Below, in pieces: positions 44,877 through 53,501 of a stretch of 64,000 nt of DNA. Source of the DNA: Candidatus Phaeomarinobacter ectocarpi (GTDB taxonomy: Bacteria; Pseudomonadota; Alphaproteobacteria; CGMCC-115125); contig NZ_HG966617.1 in assembly GCF_000689395.1 (NCBI RefSeq), forward strand, positions 1,363,274 through 1,427,273. The letters run 5' to 3'. A program made the position numbers and the translations under genes. The notes below the pieces were generated by a model. It ran no database searches, had not been told where the DNA came from, and saw only the letters and a program-made list of their open reading frames with translations. Each line of letters starts with the position of its first letter. Position 1 is the first letter of the stretch.

Positions 44877-46485
44877 ACCAGATGTTCCCAGCGGTTTCTG
44901 CCAAGCGTTCTCCAATAGATCTAACAGCTTCGACATTCCATGCCTCGTGCCCAGCCAGCTCATCTGTCCATTCACCGTCGATCGCTGTAGGAAACAATGC
45001 TTCCTTGACGCCCTTCCAAGTCAATGCACCTTCAGGTCTCCTGCTTTCATTGGACAATAAGGTATTGCCAATTCGCGGTACCCAGATAGAGCGCTCGTCG
45101 TCGCTAAATCCGGGCCAATTGGTCGTAGTTCTCGGGAGGATAAAGTGCAGCGTGTGGTATTCACTAGGGGCAATAGTTTCGCCAATTATTGAACTTCGCA
45201 GAAATGTCAAGATACCTTTATTGAAGGAACGCCTCTTCAATTGATTAATAAAGTCGTCTTTGCTGGGGTTGAGATCTGCAAGTTCTGTCTCCAGAAATGT
45301 CCAAGTCTTGTCATCAAAAACTCTTTTTGCGGCATCGGAAAATCGTCTTTCAATGTTACCTGTACCAAGCGTACCGACAACCATCCTCCGAACGACCAGT
45401 TTTAAAACGTATTCAAGGCCCTCACGCGGATTCGGCAAATCGCTGATAGCCATCATCAGGGGACGGACTGTGATTACATTGAGTTGGTTGAGCGCAAGAA
45501 ACACCCGCAGCGCAAAGTCGTCTGCTGGTCCGGAAAGTGCTGGATCGACGATTTGAGAGTACAATGGAAACCGGGACTCTAATAGATCTAAGAGGCCGTA
45601 GGCCGTAGGTGGTTCCTTTGTTGATGATTTGTTTCTCCCTGCAAGGAATGCAAAAAGGTCGCGAGGCAAGACATGCCCGCTCTCTACCGTCACAGCATGT
45701 CGTATGAACTGGACATAGCTGGTCGAGCCAGAGGACGGGAAAGCGCCCGCAAGGTCTTGCCACCGTTTGTAAATAGCAAGCTTCTCACCTTCTTTTACTT
45801 GGCTCAGTATATAGTTCTTCAGCAGATCCGCCGTCGTAAGATCTCTACCTCTAGTGTTGATAACTTCAAACAGGCTATAGACCGTTGCGGGATCTGGGTG
45901 TGCAAAAACGGCAAAATAGAGCTTGTGAGTTATAAACTCCGTCCATTTTCCAAGCCGCTTAAACGGATCGGACGCCAAATCCGCAGCTAGTGATCTTGAG
46001 ACTAGTTCAAAAGATTCACGCATTTGCGCGGAGACCCCCTCCGCGTCCTTGGCCTTTTTTGCGTTTGAGCCATGGTCAATGATGTCTTGAAGCGTCTCGT
46101 TGTCCTTGGGATCAGTCAAGATAACTCGCGGATCTGTCTCATCAGTAGCGTAGTCAATTGAACGCAAAAAGTCTGCTTGGAGGCGGTCTGCGAGCGCCTC
46201 TCGACCACGATTCTTTGCTTCATGGTAAAGTGCAGCAGCAAGCAGACTTAGAGTCACGATCCGCTGTTGCCCATCAACTATCTGCCGCCGAGATTCCTTT
46301 TCTGTAATTATCACCAGCCCTAAGAAATAGCTCTCTTGATCCAAGGCACCTTGAATATCATTGAAGAATTCTCTGACTTCGTCGCTGGTCCAAGAGTACT
46401 CTCGCTGAAATGGTGGTACTTCGAAAACCGAGCTCGAGAAGAGCGACCCGGCTGTGCTCGCATTTGCATTTAATTCGTTTTGCAC
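44869..46485 (-). CDS. DUF262 protein with C-terminal DUF1524-like domain (GmrSD/SspE architecture)
   Basis: 538 residues. DUF262 signatures PPFQREYSWTSDEV (24-37) and QIVDGQQRIVTL (68-79) form the ParB-like NTPase/nuclease domain of GmrS and SspE. A helical middle follows. Near residues 438-480 EYHTLHFILPR...GNTLLSNES resembles the HNH (DUF1524) end, but the position of the usual catalytic His of EHILP is Phe. Proteins of this type restrict modified phage DNA. Start is GTG with AAGGG upstream. First gene of the three-gene operon; A+T-rich codons unlike its neighbours indicate horizontal origin. Confidence 0.82.
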   Translation of the reverse strand: MQNELNANASTAGSLFSSSVFEVPPFQREYSWTSDEVREFFNDIQGALDQESYFLGLVIITEKESRRQIVDGQQRIVTLSLLAAALYHEAKNRGREALADRLQADFLRSIDYATDETDPRVILTDPKDNETLQDIIDHGSNAKKAKDAEGVSAQMRESFELVSRSLAADLASDPFKRLGKWTEFITHKLYFAVFAHPDPATVYSLFEVINTRGRDLTTADLLKNYILSQVKEGEKLAIYKRWQDLAGAFPSSGSTSYVQFIRHAVTVESGHVLPRDLFAFLAGRNKSSTKEPPTAYGLLDLLESRFPLYSQIVDPALSGPADDFALRVFLALNQLNVITVRPLMMAISDLPNPREGLEYVLKLVVRRMVVGTLGTGNIERRFSDAAKRVFDDKTWTFLETELADLNPSKDDFINQLKRRSFNKGILTFLRSSIIGETIAPSEYHTLHFILPRTTTNWPGFSDDERSIWVPRIGNTLLSNESRRPEGALTWKGVKEALFPTAIDGEWTDELAGHEAWNVEAVRSIGERLAETAGNIWYD

Positions 46486-46782
46486 TGGGACCCTTCTTCG
46501 ACTTTCAAAAGTTAAGCTTAGTTTCAGAGAACACCTTGCCGCTAGCGGTTGAGGTATTCAATGGATTTAGCCAAGCTACAGCGTCTCCGCGCAAATAGTG
46601 AGGACGTCTTTTCCGTCGTCGAAAAATTGCTATCTCAACAACTAATTGTCCGCCTAGGAAATATGGCATGCTAGCTGTCTTGGCGCCGAGAAGGTCAAAA
46701 AAGTCCGCATTGAAGTCATCCGACCATTGCTGAAGCGACGGTATCAGGCATCCACGTCAAATCACTAAAAAAGGACACATGC
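46486..46782. other. Right edge of the accessory island
   Basis: Just under 300 A+T-rich bases that contain the divergent promoter of the DUF262 operon. A 37-codon frame lies at 46561-46674, and further right a frame ending at 46768 reads EKVKKVRIEVIRPLLKRRYQ without a start, possibly the tail of a lost gene. No copy of the tRNA-like sequence was found here. Confidence 0.35.
46561..46674 (+). CDS. Possible 37-residue small protein
   Basis: MDLAKLQRLRANSEDVFSVV... is helical and protein-like, with GAGG six bases before the ATG. It ends in TAG; reading resumes in another frame a few codons later, so it could also be the 5' piece of a broken gene. Divergent from the DUF262 gene. Confidence 0.25.
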   Translation: MDLAKLQRLRANSEDVFSVVEKLLSQQLIVRLGNMAC

Positions 46783-47946
46783 ATGCTGCGATATCTGGCT
46801 TGGGGAGCAGCGGGACTTGTCGCGCTGATTGCGATTGGGGGTGCTGCGGCGTACCTGTTCCGTGGGGAGCTGGTTGCCTATTACGTCAATCCGGGAAAAC
46901 CGTTTGCCGCGTTCACGCCGCCTGCGGCACCAGACTATGAGACACCCGACGCCTGGGCCGCCATGCCCGGTCGGGCGGATACGGCTGATCTGAGCCCGGC
47001 GGGCATGTCACCGGCTGTCGCAGATGACGCCGCGCGGATCGATGTCTTCTTCATCCATCCAACCACGTTCCTCTCCAGCGACGCATGGAACGCGGACATC
47101 AACGAAGTGGCCTCTCGCTACATCATCGACAATGCGGTGATGGCGCATCAGGCCAGTGCCTACAATCTGGCCGGTCGGATTTATGCGCCGCGCTACCGTC
47201 AGGCGGGCATCTATGCCTTCATGGAACCCTGGGCGGAGCTTGACGAGTCTCAGGGAGAACTGGCGCTCGACCTTGCCTATCAGGATGTGGCGCGGGCGTT
47301 CGAGACGTATATTCGCCTCTACAACAATGGCCGTCCCTTCATCCTTGCCGCCCACAGTCAGGGCTCGCTGCACCTCATTCGCCTGATGCAGGACTATCTC
47401 AAGCGTCCCGAGCTCAAGCAGCGGCTTGTTGCGGCCTATCCCGTCGGCATGTCCATGCCGTCGCACCTGTTTGACGGATTGTTGGCGCATGTTCCTCCGT
47501 GTACGGAGCCTGATCAGACGGGCTGCCTTGTCAGCTTCAACTCCTTTGGCCCCGAGGGGAATCCAAAAGTGTGGTTTGATCAGCAACGCATCTGGGAAGG
47601 CAGCGACCTCGTGCCCGTCGCCGGTCGCGCCATCAACTGTACCAATCCGCTCAGCTGGAGCGACGATGGCGAGGCTGCCGGCGGTGATCTGCACAAAGGT
47701 GCCCTGCCCTATGCAGCGGCCCTGGGCGAAGAACAGCCCGTGACCCGGCTGGCCGATCCGCAGGTGCTGGAGTTCTCAGTCCAGTGCCGCGATGGCATTG
47801 CTTACATGGATCAATTGCCGCCCGAAGAGTTTGGTGAGTTGGTGTTCGAGAACGAGGACTACCACGTCTACGACTACAATCTCTTCTATGGCTCGATCCG
47901 CGAAAACGCGGCATTGCGCGCTGCAGCATATATGGCGGTTCAGTAG
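46783..47946 (+). CDS. DUF3089 alpha/beta-hydrolase, membrane-anchored
   Basis: 387 residues. One N-terminal hydrophobic helix (residues 5-27) anchors or exports the protein. The DUF3089 signature FFIHPTTFLSSDAWNAD and nucleophile Ser192 in AAHSQGSLHLIRL are present. The family is an esterase/lipase-like branch of the alpha/beta fold without assigned substrates. It marks the return to core-like GC-rich DNA. Confidence 0.86.
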   Translation: MLRYLAWGAAGLVALIAIGGAAAYLFRGELVAYYVNPGKPFAAFTPPAAPDYETPDAWAAMPGRADTADLSPAGMSPAVADDAARIDVFFIHPTTFLSSDAWNADINEVASRYIIDNAVMAHQASAYNLAGRIYAPRYRQAGIYAFMEPWAELDESQGELALDLAYQDVARAFETYIRLYNNGRPFILAAHSQGSLHLIRLMQDYLKRPELKQRLVAAYPVGMSMPSHLFDGLLAHVPPCTEPDQTGCLVSFNSFGPEGNPKVWFDQQRIWEGSDLVPVAGRAINCTNPLSWSDDGEAAGGDLHKGALPYAAALGEEQPVTRLADPQVLEFSVQCRDGIAYMDQLPPEEFGELVFENEDYHVYDYNLFYGSIRENAALRAAAYMAVQ

Positions 47947-48126
47947 GCATATACGCGCTTCTAACGTGGCAATTGCTGCACTGCACTCCTGCCCCGTTGG
48001 CGTTTGGCCGCAGCGGCGCTAGGCTTTCATCCAAGGAAACGAGTCCGCACCCAAATGACGGACCATCCGGGATGGAAGCGTGACAGCCCGAGCGCAATAG
48101 CTGCCGGGCCTAGGGGAGAGAAAACC

Positions 48127-48672
48127 ATGAAGAATTTGAAAGCCAGACTCCGTCTGGCAGCCGCATTGGCAGCGATGGCTGCCATGTTTGGTGCGCCGTC
48201 GGCCAATGCGTTTACCGGGATCGAGCCGTTCCTCGGCCAATGGCTGGGCGATGGCGTGACAGCCACAACCGGTGCCATGGAGAATGTGGACTTCCGGGGC
48301 ACAGACCTGGACGTGCAGATTTATCCAAAAGGCGCCACCGGCTTCATCGTGTCCCAGCGCGAAGTGCTGTGGTCAGCGGGTGAAGAAGAACAGCACTCCA
48401 TGACTCTGGTGTTTGATCCAACAGCACAGCCAGGCGTTTTTGAAGCGCAGGCGGACTGCAATCCCGTGTCACAGGTCGGCTGTGCCTGGGCGCGCATTGC
48501 CGGTGATACGCTCACCATCACCATGCTGTCGTTCAAGCGGTCTGATGAAGCCAACTACCGCGTCTACAAGCGGACCCTGACAGACAATGGCCTCGACCTC
48601 GCTTACAGCCACATGGTGGATGACACGGTAGCTGAGAGCTTTGAAGGCTTCGCGGTCCGCCAGATCAACTAG
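48127..48672 (+). CDS. Secreted hypothetical protein
   Basis: 181 residues with a signal peptide (NLKARLRLAAALAAMAAMF, cleavage after ANA). The mature part is a single beta-rich domain (FLGQWLGDGVTATTG, DLDVQIYPKGATGFIVSQRE) reminiscent of lipocalin-like folds, with two cysteines ten residues apart (ADCNPVSQVGCAW). GGGGAGAG precedes the ATG. Likely periplasmic, unknown role. Confidence 0.68.
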   Translation: MKNLKARLRLAAALAAMAAMFGAPSANAFTGIEPFLGQWLGDGVTATTGAMENVDFRGTDLDVQIYPKGATGFIVSQREVLWSAGEEEQHSMTLVFDPTAQPGVFEAQADCNPVSQVGCAWARIAGDTLTITMLSFKRSDEANYRVYKRTLTDNGLDLAYSHMVDDTVAESFEGFAVRQIN

Positions 48673-48694
48673 GCGCGCCAGACACCACACAACA

Positions 48695-48723
48695 AAAAGG
48701 CCGGGGAAATTCCCCGGCCTTTT
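48695..48723. terminator. Bidirectional intrinsic terminator
   Basis: AAAAGGCCGGGG (48695-48706) and CCCCGGCCTTTT (48712-48723) pair perfectly around a 5-base loop, with T-rich ends in both directions. It separates the secreted-protein gene from the convergent thiolase gene. Confidence 0.92.
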
Positions 48724-48746
48724 CTTTTGAACTGAACCGCGTGGCC

Positions 48747-49949
48747 TTAGGCCCCGTGCGCCCCGATGATCGAGACCGAGCACACATTCTGCGATGGCGA
48801 GCCGCCCAGATTATGGGTGAGGCCGATCTTGGGATCCGCCAACTGACGCGCATCTGCGCGACCCTGAAGCTGCAGATACATTTCGTAGAGCATCCGCAGG
48901 CCTGAGGCCCCGATCGGATGGCCGAAGCACTTGAGCCCACCGTCAATCTGGCATGGCACCTGACCATCCGCGTCATAGAAGCCGTCCATGACATCTTTCA
49001 CAGCGCCCCCTTCCGGCGAGATGAAAAGGTCTTCCATGGTGACAAGCTCGGTGACGGAGAAGCAGTCATGCACTTCCATCATCGAGACTTCATCGCGGGG
49101 CTTTTCAATGCCTGCTTCCTGATAGGCCTTCTTGGCGGCAATGCGCGCCGTGTGGAAGTAGGAGCCGTCCCAGGAATTGTGCTGGCTTTCCAGACCGTTG
49201 GAGACCGACAGCTGCAGCGCCTTCACGGTGACGATGTCATGCTTGCCCATGGCCTTGGCGATTTCCGGTGTCGTGACGATGGCCGCCGCGGCGCCGTCTG
49301 ATACACCACAGCAGTCAAACAGACCCAGCGGTTCGGCAATCATCGGCGCGTTGAGCACCTGCTCTTCAGACACGGCCTTTTGCAGATGCGCCTTGCCGTT
49401 CTTGGCACCGTTTTCGTGGCTCTTCACGGACACATGCGCGATGGCGCGCTTGAGATCATCCTTGGACACATCGTGCTTGGCGCGATAGGCCGACGCCAGC
49501 TGCGCGAAGTTGCCTGGCGCAGAGCCCGTCGGTGACCACTGCGGGATGAGCGTGCCCATATTGCCCGTCGGCAGACCGCCATAACCCGTGTCCTTCAGCT
49601 TCTCGACGCCCAGCGCCAGAGCAATGTCGCAGGCGCCCGACGCAACCGCATAGACGGCCCCGCGAAACGCTTCAGACCCGGAGGCGCAGAAATTCTCCAC
49701 CCGGGTCACGGCGATGTTCGGCAGCTTCAGCGCGATGGAGAGCGGCGTGCCGCCCTTGCCGGTACCGATTTCATCAATGTGGGTGGAGAACCACGCCGCA
49801 TCCAGCTGTGTCGGCTCAACGCCTGCATCCTGCATGGCTTCGAGATAGGCCTCGACCATCAGGTCTTCTGGATCGCTGTCCCACCGCTCGCCGAATTTCG
49901 AGCAGCCCATGCCCAGAATGGCGACTTTGTCTTTGATGCCGCTAGCCAT
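48747..49949 (-). CDS. Thiolase family protein (SCP2-thiolase/lipid-transfer type)
   Basis: 400 residues, thiolase fold. Nucleophile Cys88 in VENFCASGSEAFRG and His in FGHPIGASGLRM are present; the usual CxG end is replaced by GGSPSQNVCSVSIIG. This is typical of SCP2-type thiolases and of the Ltp group, which act on branched or sterol side-chain beta-ketoacyl-CoA. GGAGGAAC lies upstream of the ATG. It heads a leftward gene run in map position but is the last to be read after the DUF35-fusion, hydrolase and DoxX genes. Confidence 0.87.
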   Translation of the reverse strand: MASGIKDKVAILGMGCSKFGERWDSDPEDLMVEAYLEAMQDAGVEPTQLDAAWFSTHIDEIGTGKGGTPLSIALKLPNIAVTRVENFCASGSEAFRGAVYAVASGACDIALALGVEKLKDTGYGGLPTGNMGTLIPQWSPTGSAPGNFAQLASAYRAKHDVSKDDLKRAIAHVSVKSHENGAKNGKAHLQKAVSEEQVLNAPMIAEPLGLFDCCGVSDGAAAAIVTTPEIAKAMGKHDIVTVKALQLSVSNGLESQHNSWDGSYFHTARIAAKKAYQEAGIEKPRDEVSMMEVHDCFSVTELVTMEDLFISPEGGAVKDVMDGFYDADGQVPCQIDGGLKCFGHPIGASGLRMLYEMYLQLQGRADARQLADPKIGLTHNLGGSPSQNVCSVSIIGAHGA

Positions 49950-50014
49950 TGATGTTCCTCCGCTTGGCCGCCTTGGCGCAGCCGATTTTCAGTTCAAGGT
50001 TTCTCTTCAAATGT

Positions 50015-50389
50015 CTAATTGCGCTTAGAATACTCCCAAGCGCTCGTAACCAAAAGCCCCGCCAGAATGCCCGTGTTTTTCACAAACAGCTGCGCTTCGG
50101 CAAACACCAGGTCCTCCGGCACCGCCCAGAAATTATGGACACCGATATTGATCGCCAGCGTGAGGGCCGCCAGTGACAGTGCCGCGATGACCGGCCTGAA
50201 ACCGATGATCAGCATCGCCCCCAGAACAACTTCAAGGACAGCAGCTGCCCAATGCAGCGGCTCCACAAGTGGCATGCCGCGTTCCGTCATCAGCGTCATG
50301 CCGGACGATGGATCAACAAACTTCATGATCCCCGGCAGCAAGAAGTAGGTGCCGAGGAGAATACGGCCGATAAGTCCGACAAGGGTCAT
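50015..50389 (-). CDS. DoxX family membrane protein
   Basis: 124 residues with four hydrophobic segments; the pattern GRILLGTYFLLPGIMKFVDP and AAAVLEVVLGAMLIIGF is typical of DoxX/DoxD-like proteins. Role unclear, often linked to redox homeostasis. Its ATG overlaps the stop of the hydrolase gene by 4 bp. Confidence 0.85.
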   Translation of the reverse strand: MTLVGLIGRILLGTYFLLPGIMKFVDPSSGMTLMTERGMPLVEPLHWAAAVLEVVLGAMLIIGFRPVIAALSLAALTLAINIGVHNFWAVPEDLVFAEAQLFVKNTGILAGLLVTSAWEYSKRN

Positions 50390-51120
50390 GATGCTTCTGC
50401 CATGTGCGTGACAGCCTTTGTAATGAGATCAGCCAGTTCCTTAGGCTTCGACACAAACGGAGAGTGGCTGGCGTCCATCTCATAGGTCGGCATCTCGTTG
50501 CGCGCGTCATACATCATGCGCTGCAGGCCGGGATGTACCGCCCGGTCCTGTTCGCAGACGATGCCAATTGCAGGCAGCGCCATTGCCCTGCCCTCCATAT
50601 CTTCAAGAGCATCCATCAGGGGTTGGATGGGTTGCGGGATCAGCCGTGCATTGGCTGCGGCCTGATCTTCCGGTGTGCAGTCTTCATAAAACACGAAGCT
50701 GCCAGCCCCCTTCTGAATGACCGTCCGGCCGCCGTCCGGTGCCATGTCCACATGGTCGCTCAGCTCATCCACTTCCGACGCGCCGGCAAGGGCCGCGATG
50801 CTGTCGCCATGCTGCAGCACGAAGGCCGCCAGATAAATCAGCCCGGCAATATTGGTCGAGTAGCTGGGGGCCTGCGAGATGACACCGCCCCCCATGGAAT
50901 GGCCCACCAGCACAACCTGCTCGCTTTGTGTGTTGGCAAGGGATGCAACCGCGCGGCCATAGTCTTCCAGCGTGGTGGTCGCAGGCGCACCGTCCGGCAA
51001 TTCATGCCCCGGCAGATCAAGCGTCAGAACTGTGTGTCCCTGTGCTTCAAGCACAGGCACCAGCTTGTCCCAGCACCACGCGCCATGCCATGCGCCGTGA
51101 ACGAGAAGGAGCGTTGCCAC
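50386..51120 (-). CDS. Alpha/beta-hydrolase, EstC/salicylate esterase-like
   Basis: 244 residues. LLLVHGAWHGAWCW (5-18) and nucleophile Ser75 in LVGHSMGGGV; acid in GIVCEQDRAVHP and His in MDASHSPFVSKP. The opening is that of the plant-type methyl esterase branch. The start is GTG, overlapping the TAG of the previous gene by one base. Confidence 0.87.
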   Translation of the reverse strand: MATLLLVHGAWHGAWCWDKLVPVLEAQGHTVLTLDLPGHELPDGAPATTTLEDYGRAVASLANTQSEQVVLVGHSMGGGVISQAPSYSTNIAGLIYLAAFVLQHGDSIAALAGASEVDELSDHVDMAPDGGRTVIQKGAGSFVFYEDCTPEDQAAANARLIPQPIQPLMDALEDMEGRAMALPAIGIVCEQDRAVHPGLQRMMYDARNEMPTYEMDASHSPFVSKPKELADLITKAVTHMAEAS

Positions 51121-52616
51121 TATTCAGCCGCCTGAGCGGTTGCGCCCGCCTGCGCGCTGACACGCGGCACGGCCTTCCAGAAGTACCGCGTGAACCCACG
51201 CCGTGAATCCTTGGAGTGGATGCGGAACGCAAGGTCTACCTCCATGCCGGAATCCACCGTACCCGGTATAACGTCGGTGAACGACATCATGATCCGGCCG
51301 CCTTCTTCAAAGGTCACCATGCCGTAGTGGTTTGGCGGCGCCTTGGAGAACGACAGGAAGTCAGCTGACCAGGACAGGATCTTCGCTTCCTTCTCGGCAA
51401 ACTTGTAGGGCTCCTGCGTGTCCACCGTGTGGTCATTCGGGTTCACCGAAATGCGCGAGCGTGGAAATTGGACTGTGCCCGTCTTGGTGCACTTGCCACC
51501 CACAAGACCCATGATCATGTCTTCGTTGCGGTAAAGCGTGGTGAGTGCCGTCTTGTTGTCCTGCTCCGCGCGCATGCCCTGCTCCCATTCAACCAGCTCG
51601 TTGAACACCAGCAGCTTCATGTAATTGTCTTCCTGGCGGCCCTGCGCCAGCGATCCGGTGATACCGCGCTTCTCGGACATGGTGCCGATGAGGTCGGTTG
51701 TTTCAAAGATCAGCGCGTCACAGCCCTGGCCAAACTGAAGCACAAGGATTTTCTCGCCGGGCTTTGCGTCCTGTAGCGCATGCACCAGCATCACCAGCCC
51801 GTGGGCGGCACCCGCTTCACCACAATTGAGCGCCAGGTTGTCACGTACCTTGTCGGGATCAATGCCGGACTTCTTGGCAAGGGTGGCTGGCAGACGCGGG
51901 AACGTGCACGGCATCACGAAGTGATCAATGCCGTCGGCGCTCACACCGGTCTTGTCCAGAACCTCTGCAATCGCCTTGGGCACGATCTTGGAAAAGCCCT
52001 CGTCGCGGATCCAGCGTTCTTCCCAGTTGTAGTCGAACTCTTCACCTTCGCCACGGAAGTGATCAACAAAATCGACCGTTTCCGTATGACTGCCGATGAA
52101 CTTGGCGATGAGCTTGTCGGCCCCCACGGTCAGAGCAGCACCCGCATCCCCGAAATCCATCTCCTGCGTGCTGGCAGCCCGTGTCCTTCGGTGTTCACCG
52201 GCGGCCACCAGCGCATTCCTGGCTGTACCCGCGCCGACGGCGTTGAGAGCCTGAATGAGGGCCGTTGTGCCCGCGCGCTGGGTAGATGCGATGTCAGCAG
52301 ACTGAATGCCGCTTTCCAGCGTCAGGGCCGCTGCCACCATCCCCGCATTGAGGCGGTCGGAAAACGGCATCGTGGTTGATGCAAAGTAAATGGCGTCAAT
52401 GTGGCTGCGGTCATCATCCCGCCCCAGAGCGTCCCGGGAGGCTTCCACGGCCATGGTCAGGGCGTCTTCATCCCAGTTGGCAAGCGACCTTTCGCCCTTG
52501 GCCTTGCCCATTAAATTTGGTGCCAGCCATTGGTGTGCGGCTGCAACAGACTTACGTTGTAGGCGAAGGCGCGGAATATATCCGCCAAGCGAGGTGATCC
52601 CGATGTCCTGGGTCAT
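51120..52616 (-). CDS. HMG-CoA-synthase-like thiolase-fold protein fused to DUF35 OB-fold
   Basis: 498 residues. The first 350 read as the HMG-CoA-synthase branch (ITSLGGYIPRLRLQRKSV, DAIYFASTTMPF), but the nucleophile Cys is replaced: STQRAGTTAL has Gln113 where HMG-CoA synthases have Cys. The His of the usual FHxPF is also absent (FVMPCTFPRL). A DUF35-type OB domain is fused at the C-terminus (MVTFEEGGRIMMSFTDV), and only one Cys of its zinc ribbon remains. It may be a non-condensing partner or a retro-aldolase-like enzyme. First gene of an operon with hydrolase and DoxX. Confidence 0.8.
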   Translation of the reverse strand: MTQDIGITSLGGYIPRLRLQRKSVAAAHQWLAPNLMGKAKGERSLANWDEDALTMAVEASRDALGRDDDRSHIDAIYFASTTMPFSDRLNAGMVAAALTLESGIQSADIASTQRAGTTALIQALNAVGAGTARNALVAAGEHRRTRAASTQEMDFGDAGAALTVGADKLIAKFIGSHTETVDFVDHFRGEGEEFDYNWEERWIRDEGFSKIVPKAIAEVLDKTGVSADGIDHFVMPCTFPRLPATLAKKSGIDPDKVRDNLALNCGEAGAAHGLVMLVHALQDAKPGEKILVLQFGQGCDALIFETTDLIGTMSEKRGITGSLAQGRQEDNYMKLLVFNELVEWEQGMRAEQDNKTALTTLYRNEDMIMGLVGGKCTKTGTVQFPRSRISVNPNDHTVDTQEPYKFAEKEAKILSWSADFLSFSKAPPNHYGMVTFEEGGRIMMSFTDVIPGTVDSGMEVDLAFRIHSKDSRRGFTRYFWKAVPRVSAQAGATAQAAE

Positions 52617-52681
52617 TAACGCGTTCCCCATGTTTTATGTTGTTCAATACTGTTTGGCCGGGAGTTTAGGGGGAATGACCG

Positions 52682-53212
52682 ATGTCGCACAACAATTTGG
52701 GCATGTGGGATGCAGCAGCATCCGCGGAGGCCTTTTTGCGGCTCAACGATGACGAGACAGACCCTGCGGAAACCGACCGCCTCATCAAAGAGGCCGTGAA
52801 GGAAGAGCTCCGCAATAGCTGGTTGCACATGTCCCGTCGCGGCTTGTGGATCGCCCTTGGCGTCACATTTTTGATTATTGGCGCCGTTGGCGTGTTTTTG
52901 CCGCTGATCCCCACAACAGGACCTCTGCTGGTCGCCGCCTGGGCTTTTGCCAAGGGGTCGCCGGCGCTTCACCACTGGCTGATTTCAAACAAGCTGCTGG
53001 GGCCATTCATTGTGGAATGGGAGACCTATGGGGTCATCAAGCCGCGCGCCAAGCTCTTTGCACTCAGCAGCATGGGGCTGGCATCTGCGTGGATGATATT
53101 CGGTGCAGACATGCACTGGGCATTGGGAGCGCTAGGTGTTGGTCTTTGCCTGTTTGGCTCGGCTTACGTGGCAAGCCGCCCGTCATCCCCCGCCGGTCAA
53201 AACGACATCTGA
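52682..53212 (+). CDS. DUF454 (YbaN-like) membrane protein
   Basis: 176 residues. N-terminal 50 residues are soluble and acidic, then the DUF454 pattern WIALGVTFLIIGAVGVFLPLIPTTGPLLVAAWAFAKGSP and two more hydrophobic segments. Inner-membrane protein of unknown role. AGGGGG lies upstream of the ATG. Divergent from the HMG-CoA-synthase-like gene. Confidence 0.86.
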   Translation: MSHNNLGMWDAAASAEAFLRLNDDETDPAETDRLIKEAVKEELRNSWLHMSRRGLWIALGVTFLIIGAVGVFLPLIPTTGPLLVAAWAFAKGSPALHHWLISNKLLGPFIVEWETYGVIKPRAKLFALSSMGLASAWMIFGADMHWALGALGVGLCLFGSAYVASRPSSPAGQNDI

Positions 53213-53214
53213 CC

Positions 53215-53448
53215 CTAGGAGTCGAGGCGCGACGGACCAGCTTCGTCGGTCAGCACCTCAACAGCAGCCAGTACCATTTCCCAATGGGTGTAGCCCTCGA
53301 TATCGCCTGAGAACCCCAACTCGGAGACGCGCATCATGGCAATGACCTGGGCGTCCTCGCCATATTGCGCAATCAGTGTCCGGGCCGCCGCAATGGCCTG
53401 CGCTTCCTCGCTGGTGTCCGAATGGGGCATGTCTTCGTGATCTGTCAT
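53215..53448 (-). CDS. Small acidic hypothetical protein
   Basis: 77 residues, mostly helical (AIAAARTLIAQYGEDAQVIAMMRVSELGFSGD), ending two bases from the stop of the convergent DUF454 gene. The ATG at 53448 is preferred to a longer, Arg/His-rich upstream extension that looks non-coding. Family not recognised. Confidence 0.6.
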   Translation of the reverse strand: MTDHEDMPHSDTSEEAQAIAAARTLIAQYGEDAQVIAMMRVSELGFSGDIEGYTHWEMVLAAVEVLTDEAGPSRLDS

Positions 53449-53501
53449 AGCTGCAAAGCTAGGCCTCGTGTGCGGCCTGTCCAGAAATCCGTCCTGCAAA
53501 T

